A stretch of 64,000 nt of DNA from Flavobacteriaceae bacterium UBA2540. Lineage in GTDB: Bacteria > Bacteroidota > Bacteroidia > Flavobacteriales > Flavobacteriaceae. Positions 25,503-32,916 of this stretch are shown here, piece by piece. The position numbers were made by a program, and so were the translations under genes. The notes under the pieces were generated by a model that was not told where the DNA came from, searched no databases, and worked only from the letters and a program-made list of their open reading frames with translations. The stretch's first letter is position 1, and every line of letters begins with the position of its first letter. The stretch lies in NCBI GenBank assembly GCA_002340765.1, contig DDMS01000033.1, positions 25,992-89,991 on the forward strand. Reading direction: 5' to 3'.

Positions 25503-26723
25503 TTAAATACTTGTTAAAAACCAAATACTAAAAGCAATTAAAAAGAAAATTCCCATCAAACTTAATAGTTTTAAAAAAAACGTTGGATGATGCTCTTTTG
25601 GAGTATGTTTTCCTGTGATTAACAAATAATTTAAAATCGCGTAAAATGGCGCTGTTAGGAAAGATAAAATCGTTGCAATTTTTACCAAAAAACCCATATC
25701 TCCAATAAAAAATTTTAAAATAATAAAAGTTCCAATCAATAAAAAAACAATCCAAAACCAATAATTAAAAATTGTTTTTTGATCAAATAATAGTTTTGTT
25801 GAGATAGTCATTGCTCTTGGAGATGCATCAAGTGTGGTAATTGTAGTGCTAAACATTGTTGTAAATGCAGCAACTGCAATAAAAATATAAGAGAAATTTC
25901 CTAGGTTTTTGGTGTATAGTTGAATGAGTTGTGAAGCAAATTCATATCCTTTATTTGAGAAAGTTTCTCCTGATTTAAACATGACTAAAGCTCCTAAAGC
26001 AATAAAACAAACTCCCATAAATAAAGTTCCAATATAACCAACATTAAAATCAAAAATAGCTTCTTTTGGAGTTGTTCTTGAAATTGATATTTTATTTTTT
26101 TCAACTGACCAAATCGAATGCCAAATTGAAACATCTACAGGAGCAGGCATCCAACCTAAAAATGCAATTAAAAAAGTAATTTCTATTGTTCCTGTTGGAA
26201 GTATTTGAGTAATTTCAAATGTTTCTTTTGAATTGAAAATGGCGACTAAAGCTGCAAATATTGAACTGATGGCAAGAACGATGACAATAAATTTCATCAA
26301 ATTATCAAGTAGTTTATATTTTCCAATAATAAGTATAAGAATACTGATAACTAACAATATAGAAGACCAAATTACTAAGTTATTTGTAAAACCAAATAGC
26401 TTTGAAGCCAAACCAGCAGTCACAATTGTAACAGCAGCTTGAATTGTAAACATGGTTACAAAATTTAAAATATAATAAACAGCAAGCACAGGTTTCCCCA
26501 TTTTTCGATAGCCATCTAACAAAGTTTCACCAGTTGCAGCTGTATATCTTGGTCCGAATTGGAAAAAAGGATATTTGAATAAATGTACTAAAAGCAATGC
26601 CCACAAAAGGCCAAATCCAAAATCAGCTCCAGCTCTTGTGGATTGCACCAAATGAGAAACGCCAATTGCAGCTCCTGCAAATAACAATCCTGGGCCAAAA
26701 GATTGTAAAATTGATTTTTTCAT
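25503..26723 (-). CDS. Divergent Nramp-family transporter
   Basis: 406 residues with about 11 membrane segments and the Nramp start GPGLLFAGAAIGVSHLVQS. In canonical Nramp the TM1 metal site is DPGN; here the same place reads GVSH. The TM6 region, usually MPHN, reads GWMPAPVDVSIWHS. So the usual Asp, Asn and Met ligands are missing or moved. The family is annotated as divalent metal transporters, but the cargo of this branch is unknown. The start codon is immediately next to the ECF sigma stop (zero spacing), so it is in the same operon. Confidence 0.82.
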   Translation of the reverse strand: MKKSILQSFGPGLLFAGAAIGVSHLVQSTRAGADFGFGLLWALLLVHLFKYPFFQFGPRYTAATGETLLDGYRKMGKPVLAVYYILNFVTMFTIQAAVTIVTAGLASKLFGFTNNLVIWSSILLVISILILIIGKYKLLDNLMKFIVIVLAISSIFAALVAIFNSKETFEITQILPTGTIEITFLIAFLGWMPAPVDVSIWHSIWSVEKNKISISRTTPKEAIFDFNVGYIGTLFMGVCFIALGALVMFKSGETFSNKGYEFASQLIQLYTKNLGNFSYIFIAVAAFTTMFSTTITTLDASPRAMTISTKLLFDQKTIFNYWFWIVFLLIGTFIILKFFIGDMGFLVKIATILSFLTAPFYAILNYLLITGKHTPKEHHPTFFLKLLSLMGIFFLIAFSIWFLTSI

Positions 26724-27287
26724 TTAAGATTTTTTTATAATCTCCGCTAGTAATTTTTTTGCACGCAATAATTTTACTTTAACATTACTAATTGGTTCTT
26801 GAAGTTGCTCAGAAATTTCTCTGTATGACATTTCTTGAAAGTAACGTAACTGTATAACTTCTTGATATTTAGGTTTTAGTTTCTTGATATCTCGTAATAA
26901 TTTTGCAAGATTTTGCTCACCAATAACAGTGTCTTCAGGAGTTGGATTTTCATCAGCAATTAAATGAACTCGCTCATCTTGTTCTTTGGTTATTTTTATG
27001 AATAATGAACTATTTTGCTTCCGTAAATTATCAATATGAACATTTTTAGAAATAGCAATTAACCAAGTTTTAAATATATAATTTTCATCAAAAGTGGCAA
27101 TTTTGTCGAAAGCTTTTGAAAAAGTTTGTATGGTAATATCTTCAGATTCGTTCTCGTTTTTAGTGCGTTTTAATTGAAAATTATACACAGCAGACCAAAA
27201 AGTATCTAACAGAAACCGAAAAGCAGCTTGATTTCCGCTTTTAGCTTTTGATATTTGATTTTCAAGAATTTTAGAGTCTATTTCCAA
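26724..27287 (-). CDS. ECF-type RNA polymerase sigma-70 factor
   Basis: 187 residues. Region 2 is near residues 25-90 (SEDITIQTFSKAFDKIATF, then TWLIAISKNVHIDNLRKQ). Region 4 is at about 125-180 (YQEVIQLRYFQEMSYREI ... NVKVKLLRAKKLL), a helix-turn-helix that reads the -35 element. No anti-sigma gene is adjacent; the neighbours are a glycosyltransferase (10-nt overlap) and the Nramp-like gene. Its regulon cannot be inferred. Confidence 0.93.
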   Translation of the reverse strand: MEIDSKILENQISKAKSGNQAAFRFLLDTFWSAVYNFQLKRTKNENESEDITIQTFSKAFDKIATFDENYIFKTWLIAISKNVHIDNLRKQNSSLFIKITKEQDERVHLIADENPTPEDTVIGEQNLAKLLRDIKKLKPKYQEVIQLRYFQEMSYREISEQLQEPISNVKVKLLRAKKLLAEIIKKS

Positions 27288-28378
27288 TGAGGTGGTTTTG
27301 AAGTCAAATTAGCCATAAATATACTCATTTGAATCAATAAAAAACTAATGTCTAAAAAAGGTAAAAAGTAAATGAGATTTTTTTCATCCAATCTTTTTGC
27401 CGAAATCCCAACAATTATATATTGAACTAAGAAATAACCCAACATGAATGATAGAATTATTTTATAAGGGTAAAAGAAGAATAAAACGATTCCAAAAACA
27501 TAAAAAAATAATTTTGAAAAGGTAAACAGACTTAATAAAAAACGATGTTTTGATTTGTATTTTTTTCTTAAAAAGAATTTTTTTCGTTGTAAAAAAAACC
27601 AATCTGAAAGAGTTGAAAAATTTGCGGTTTCTACAAAACTATTTTTACTGATACAATACGTTGTATTTATTTCATTTGAAGCATCTTGAATAAATAAATC
27701 ATCTTCACCCAAATCTTGTTTCATGTGATTTATAAAACCTTTTGCTCTATAAAAGTCCTCTTTTTTGTAGGCTAAATTTTTTCCGTCAGCCATAAATGGT
27801 ATACCCAATTTTGTAAAATTTAGAAATTGAATTGCAGTTAAAAAATGGTAAAAACGAATTAAAAAATTAGCAATGTTTTTTTGTTTTTCAAAACTAGAAT
27901 ACCCTAAAACAATTGTTTTTTCGTTTGAAAATTCCATACTCATCTCAGAAATCCAATGCTCAGAAATTGGTCTTGAATTAGCTTCAGTAAAAAGCAGATG
28001 TTCATATTTTGCAACTTTAATGCCTAAAGTCATCGCATATTTTTTACTTCCCCAAAAAGCTTCGTTATTTTCAACATTTACAATGTGAATATTTGAATGA
28101 ATTTTAGCAAATGAGTTGATTACTTTCTGAGTTCTGTCTGTTGAATTATTATCAATCAAAACAACTTCAAAATTTTTGTATTTCTGAGTTAAAATCGAAG
28201 GAAGAAAATTCCTTAGATTTTCAGCATTGTTTTTTGCAAAAATAATAACTGATATTGGAAAATCAGGCAATCTAATATTTTTTTTTTTGGAAAAAAGAAT
28301 ATTTGAAAATAATAAATAATAGCTGACTTGAATGCCTGCAAATAATATAAAAATGTAGAAAACTACAGTTAAAATCAT
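27278..28378 (-). CDS. Membrane-bound family 2 glycosyltransferase
   Basis: 366 residues. A TM segment (about 3-25) precedes a GT-A domain that starts FPISVIIFAKNNAENL and has VVLIDNNSTDRTQ (nucleotide-sugar binding) and DLGEDDLF (acceptor-side acidic motif). Two or three TM segments follow at about 285-350. It probably adds a sugar to a lipid or surface polymer at the cytoplasmic face; substrate unknown. Its end overlaps the sigma factor gene by 10 nt. Confidence 0.88.
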   Translation of the reverse strand: MILTVVFYIFILFAGIQVSYYLLFSNILFSKKKNIRLPDFPISVIIFAKNNAENLRNFLPSILTQKYKNFEVVLIDNNSTDRTQKVINSFAKIHSNIHIVNVENNEAFWGSKKYAMTLGIKVAKYEHLLFTEANSRPISEHWISEMSMEFSNEKTIVLGYSSFEKQKNIANFLIRFYHFLTAIQFLNFTKLGIPFMADGKNLAYKKEDFYRAKGFINHMKQDLGEDDLFIQDASNEINTTYCISKNSFVETANFSTLSDWFFLQRKKFFLRKKYKSKHRFLLSLFTFSKLFFYVFGIVLFFFYPYKIILSFMLGYFLVQYIIVGISAKRLDEKNLIYFLPFLDISFLLIQMSIFMANLTSKPPHWK

Positions 28379-28393
28379 TGGAAATTCTTGGTA

Positions 28394-28597
28394 TTATTTA
28401 TGTTGAGGCTCGCTACAATTTTCAAATTCATCAGGCAATTTTCCACAAAAACTACAAGCAACTCCATCTTTATTTAACATTGGATTTTGACTTGCACAAG
28501 TTCCTGCAAATTTACCATCTTTTTTTGCCCAAATTTTTATTGCAATTCCTGCAACCGCAAATGTTAATAATCCTAAAGTAATGAGAAGTAATTTCAT
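28394..28597 (-). CDS. Small Cys-rich membrane peptide
   Basis: 67 residues. One N-terminal TM helix (LLLITLGLLTFAVAGIAIKIW) leads to a short soluble tail with four cysteines: CASQNPMLNKDGVACSFCGK and ENCSEP. The CxxC plus two flanking cysteines could bind zinc or a metal, or form disulfides. Bacteroidota genomes often carry an equivalent membrane or secreted protein here. It lies 15 nt upstream of the glycosyltransferase. Function unknown. Confidence 0.7.
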   Translation of the reverse strand: MKLLLITLGLLTFAVAGIAIKIWAKKDGKFAGTCASQNPMLNKDGVACSFCGKLPDEFENCSEPQHK

Positions 28598-28691
28598 ATT
28601 TTTTATTGTAAAGCAAAGATACTGATTATATAATAGTCAGTTAAAGTGAAAAATTTGATTTTTTTTAAAAATTACAAACTTTATTTTTAAA

Positions 28692-29699
28692 TTATTCAAT
28701 GATATTTACTTCAATTTCCAACTCAATTTCAAATTTCTCTAAAATTGTTTTTTGAATCATTTTTGCTAAGTTCAAGATTTCTATTCCAGAAGCATTTCCA
28801 TAATTGACCAAGACCAATGCTTGTTTTTCGTGAACTCCACAATTTCCAAATCTTTTTCCTTTAAATCCAGCTTGCTCTATAAGCCAACCAGCAGGAATTT
28901 TTAGCTCGGTTTCAGAAATTATATAACTTGGAATTGTCGGAAATTTTTTTTGTAAGTTTTCAAAATGTTTGACAGTAATCAGCGGATTTTTGAAAAAACT
29001 TCCACTATTTCCCAATTTTTTTGGATCAGGTAATTTTGATTTTCTGATTGCAATTACAGCATCAGAAATGTCTTTTAAATTCGGATTGATAATTTCTTTT
29101 AATGACAATTCAGTTTCAATAGCGCCATAAGAGGTATGAAAAACATGATGCTTTTTTGTTAGTTTAAATGAAACTGAAATAATGATATATTTGTCTTTTA
29201 CTTCCTTTTTGAAAATAGAATTTCTATAATCAAATTTACATTCTTCATTTGAGAATGATTTTATTTTTCCAGTTTCAATCTCTAAAACAGAAACTTTTGT
29301 GATGGTGTCTTTTACTTCAACACCATAAGCACCAATATTTTGCATTGGACAAGTGCCCACTTTTCCTGGAATTAATGATAAATTTTCTAAACCTCCATAA
29401 TTTTTATTCACACACCAAAGTACAAATTCATCCCAATTTTCTCCTGCATTTACAGTAACTTCAACAAAATTTTCATCTTCATTTTCAATCGAAATTCCTT
29501 TAATATTTATGTGAGTAACTAATTTTTCTATATCTTTTGTGAACAACATATTACTTCCTCCGGAAAGTAAAAACAACTCTTTTTCTTTGAACAAAAGTTG
29601 TTGTAATTCCTCCACTAAATTGATAGAGATAAAACGTTTTGCATTCACAGAAATACCAAACGTATTGTAATTTTTAAGTGATATGTTTTCTGAAATCAT
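28692..29699 (-). CDS. murB: UDP-N-acetylenolpyruvoylglucosamine reductase
   Basis: 335 residues, type I MurB. FAD-binding segments include LLSGGSNMLF and LIPGKVGTCPMQNIGAYG; the catalytic serine is in NSGSFFKNP, and a terminal Glu (EVNIIE) completes the active site. It makes UDP-MurNAc for peptidoglycan. A TTG one codon upstream could serve, but the ATG at 29699 lies 3 nt after the stop of the aminotransferase and is chosen. Confidence 0.96.
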   Translation of the reverse strand: MISENISLKNYNTFGISVNAKRFISINLVEELQQLLFKEKELFLLSGGSNMLFTKDIEKLVTHINIKGISIENEDENFVEVTVNAGENWDEFVLWCVNKNYGGLENLSLIPGKVGTCPMQNIGAYGVEVKDTITKVSVLEIETGKIKSFSNEECKFDYRNSIFKKEVKDKYIIISVSFKLTKKHHVFHTSYGAIETELSLKEIINPNLKDISDAVIAIRKSKLPDPKKLGNSGSFFKNPLITVKHFENLQKKFPTIPSYIISETELKIPAGWLIEQAGFKGKRFGNCGVHEKQALVLVNYGNASGIEILNLAKMIQKTILEKFEIELEIEVNIIE

Positions 29700-29702
29700 C
29701 AA

Positions 29703-30893
29703 TTAATCTTTATAAATTTTTAATGCTTGTTCTAAAATATTAATTGCTTTTTTTAAACTTTCCTCATTTAAAACATATGCAATTCTTATCTGATTTAGAC
29801 CAACATTTGGCGTTGAATAAAATCCTGTAGCAGGCGCAACCATTACTGTTTCTCCATCAATATCAAAAGATTCCAATAGCCATTGTGCAAAATGATCTGC
29901 ATTTTTTAAAGGTAATTCAACAATACAATAAAATGCGCCTTTGGGTTTTGTCACTTTTACACTTTTAATTTTTTGCAATCCTTCAATTAAGACATTTCGT
30001 CTATTTTGATAAGCTTCTCTAATCTCATCAAAATAAGATTTTGGAGTATCCAAAGCTGCTTCGCAAGCAATTTGAGCTAATGTTGGTGGGCTTAATCGTG
30101 TTTGAGCAAATTTTAAAGCAGTTTTGATTACTTCTTTATTTTTAGAAACTAAATAACCAATTCGTGCGCCACACATACTATATCTTTTTGATGCTGAATC
30201 AATAACGATTGCATAATTTACTAAACTAGATTCTTGCAGAATTGAATAATGTTCGTTTCCATCATAAACGAATTCCCTGTAAACTTCATCTGCGATTAAA
30301 AATAAATCATGTTTGATAACAATTTCAGCCAGTTTTTTAATTTCTTCTTTGCTATACAAATATCCAGTTGGATTTCCAGGATTACAAATTAAAATTGCTT
30401 TCGTTTTCGAAGTGATGAGCTTTTCAAATTCTTCAATTGGAGGCAATGCAAAATTATCTTCAAATTTCGAAATTACGGGAACAATATTTACACCGGAAGC
30501 TGCTGAAAATCCATTGAAATTCGCATAAAATGGCTCTGGAATAATCACTTCATCATCAGTATCCATAATAGTTCCAAAAGCAAAAAGCAATGCTTCAGAA
30601 CCTCCAGTTGTTACAATAATTTCATCATGATTCAAATGAATATCATGTTTGCTATAATAATTAACAATTTTTTTTCTGTACTGTTCCGAACCATCTGAAC
30701 TAGTATATGCAATGATTTCCAATGAATGATTGCTAATTGCATTCAATGCAATTTCAGGAGTTTTGATATCGGGCTGACCAATATTTAAATGGTATACTTT
30801 TTTGCCTTGCTCGTAAGCTTTTTCAGCATAAGGAGCCAGTTTTCTTATGGGAGATTCTGGCATTTGATGTCCTTTTTGGGATATTGAAGGCAT
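29703..30893 (-). CDS. Class I/II PLP-dependent aminotransferase
   Basis: 396 residues, aspartate-aminotransferase fold. Landmarks: YHLNIGQPDIKTPE, TGGSEALLFAFG, NPGNPTGYLYS, DEVYREFVYDG, and the PLP lysine in DSASKRYSMCGARIGYL. The first gene of the 30.9-24.6 kb series. Bacteroidota annotate this type as aspartate or tyrosine/aromatic aminotransferase; amino acid specificity is not readable. It is spaced 3 nt from murB. Confidence 0.9.
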   Translation of the reverse strand: MPSISQKGHQMPESPIRKLAPYAEKAYEQGKKVYHLNIGQPDIKTPEIALNAISNHSLEIIAYTSSDGSEQYRKKIVNYYSKHDIHLNHDEIIVTTGGSEALLFAFGTIMDTDDEVIIPEPFYANFNGFSAASGVNIVPVISKFEDNFALPPIEEFEKLITSKTKAILICNPGNPTGYLYSKEEIKKLAEIVIKHDLFLIADEVYREFVYDGNEHYSILQESSLVNYAIVIDSASKRYSMCGARIGYLVSKNKEVIKTALKFAQTRLSPPTLAQIACEAALDTPKSYFDEIREAYQNRRNVLIEGLQKIKSVKVTKPKGAFYCIVELPLKNADHFAQWLLESFDIDGETVMVAPATGFYSTPNVGLNQIRIAYVLNEESLKKAINILEQALKIYKD

Positions 30894-31052
30894 ATTGAAA
30901 TGTTAAATTTTTAAAGTGCAAATTTGCAAAATATATATTTACAACAACCCTTTTAATACAATTTCTTTAAAGGTTAATTATTTGTGAAAAAATAACTTAT
31001 TAAATTCATAATTCGTATTTTCAATTTATATTTTAAAGATACATTTCAACTA

Positions 31053-32390
31053 ATGTTTAAAATTTTTCTTTTTTATTCTCTTTTTTTTGTAAGTTTTTAC
31101 AATTTCTATTCACAAGATGGATTTCGTTTTTTTAATAGAAATATTAAAAAGGTTCGTATTGATTTTAAATTAATCAATAATTTAATTGTAATTCCATTAA
31201 AAATTAATGGAAAGGAATTGTCATTTATTTTAGATACTGGATCAAATAAAACCATCGTTTTTAATATTTCAGAAAATGAAACTATTGGTCTAAAAAATCT
31301 AGAAAAACTATAACTTCGGGGACTTGGAAAAGGAAACTCGGTTGAAGCATTATTATCTCAAAATAATACAATTACTATTCAAAATATTCAAAGTGAAAAC
31401 GAATCAATTTATTTTATTTTAAGAGATTATTTTGATTTATCAAGTAAAATGGGGACAACAATTCATGGAATTATTGGGCACAATTTATTAAAGAATTTTA
31501 CTATTAAAATTAATTATATTACTAAAAAAATTGATTTTTATGAATCAAAAAATGGGGAGTTTAAAAAATGTAGAAAGTGCGCTGTTTTTCCAATAAGAAT
31601 TATAAGAGGGAAACCATTTTTGGAGGCTAAAGTACAAGTAGATACTATTGGTAATTTATTGACTGATGTAAATTTATTGATTGATTCTGGTGGGAGTGAT
31701 GCTTTGTGGCTTTTTGAAGAATCTAAAAAAGAAATAAAAACTCCAAATAATTTTTTTGTGGATATTTTGGGTGAAGGTTTGAGTGGCACTATTTATGGAA
31801 ATAGGAGTAGAATTCCTTCTTTTAAGCTAGGCATTTTTCAGTTGGAAAAACCAACAGTATCTTTTTTAGATTCATTGACAACCATAAATGCAAAAATTTT
31901 TAAAGAAAGGAATGGCAGTATTGGAGCAGGAATTTTGAAAAGATTTACAGTTTGGATTGATTATCCTCACAAAAAAATAATGTTGAAAAAGAATAGTAAT
32001 TTTTCTGAAAAATTCAACTATAACATGAGTAGTTTGGAGGTGATTTATAATGGAAAGCAATTGGTTAGAGAAGAAGAAAAAAAAATATTAACTGATGGTT
32101 ATAATCAACAAATTGACTCAAATAACTCATTAAGTTTTGTGACCCGTTTTTCTTATAAATTCAAACCATCTTTTATCATAAAAAGTGTTGTTAAAAACTC
32201 TCCTGCTGAAAAAGTTGGTTTGCTGAAAGACGACATAATTTTAAATATCAATGGAATTCAAGCGCATGAATTTAGTCTTGGAAAAATTATTGAAAAGTTT
32301 CAGGAAAAAAATAGTAAAAAAATAAAAATTACAGTTGATAGAAAAGGTCAAAAACTAAAATTTGAATTCTTTTTAAAACAAAAAGTGTGA
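31053..32390 (+). pseudogene. Retropepsin-like aspartyl protease with PDZ domain, interrupted by one in-frame stop
   Basis: Two open pieces lie in the same frame: 31053-31313 and the part up to 32390. They are separated only by TAA at 31311-31313, and reading on gives LRGLGKGNSVEALLSQNN without loss of frame. Part one has a signal peptide (about 1-20) and the first aspartyl motif FILDTGSNKT. Part two has the HGIIGHNLL loop, the second motif LLIDSGGSDALW, and a C-terminal PDZ domain (VVKNSPAEKVGLLKDDIIL ... GIQAHEF). The rest looks well conserved. It is therefore a recent nonsense mutation, a sequencing error or a readthrough site. The stop is 4 nt from the convergent DUF1573 gene. Confidence 0.8.
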
Positions 32391-32393
32391 AAA

Positions 32394-32795
32394 TTAGTTC
32401 GAAATCAAACTTTTCTCTTTTTCTAACGAAGCAGCTTGCTCTACAATTCCTTTAATTCTAATCACTTTTTTTGGCTCTTTTGCATTTGAAAAAATAGTAA
32501 TTTGTTTAGAAAATCCGCCAACTCTTTTTGTGTCATAAGAAACTTTAATTTCACCTTTTTCACCTGGCATAATTGGTTTTTCAGGTTTTTTTGGCACAGT
32601 ACAACCACAAGAGGATTGAATATTTGAAATAATTAAAGGTTGAGTTCCAATATTTTTAAAAACGAAAACTTTATCTCCGTTTGAACCTATAGAAACTGAA
32701 CCATAATCAATTGTTTCTGTATCAAACTTAAATTCTTGAGAATGAATTGAAATTGAAAGAAAAAGAATTGAAAGAAAAGATAATATTGTTTTCAT
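32394..32795 (-). CDS. DUF1573 domain-containing secreted protein
   Basis: 133 residues. Signal peptide about 1-19. The DUF1573 (Ig-like) core is recognised by FDTETIDYGSVSIGSNGDKV, then FVFKNIGTQPLIISNIQSSC, then GCTVPKKPEKPIMPGEKGEIKV. Bacteroidota carry many such exported proteins with no defined function. Stand-alone gene convergent with the broken protease. Confidence 0.9.
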   Translation of the reverse strand: MKTILSFLSILFLSISIHSQEFKFDTETIDYGSVSIGSNGDKVFVFKNIGTQPLIISNIQSSCGCTVPKKPEKPIMPGEKGEIKVSYDTKRVGGFSKQITIFSNAKEPKKVIRIKGIVEQAASLEKEKSLISN

Positions 32796-32856
32796 GTTTT
32801 TAAAATTTCTGTAAAATTATCAAATAATATTTGTTTTAAAAAATGAACTACTATTT

Positions 32857-32887
32857 TTTTTATACAAATTAGATAATTGTACTTTTA
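32857..32887 (+). promoter_or_regulatory. Possible Bacteroidota promoter for valS
   Basis: TTTT at 32857-32860, 19-nt spacer, TACTTTTA at 32880-32887 (one mismatch in each box). The leader would be about 25 nt to ATG 32917. Confidence 0.4.
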
Positions 32888-32916
32888 CAAACTATATTTC
32901 AAAAATTATTCCAAAG

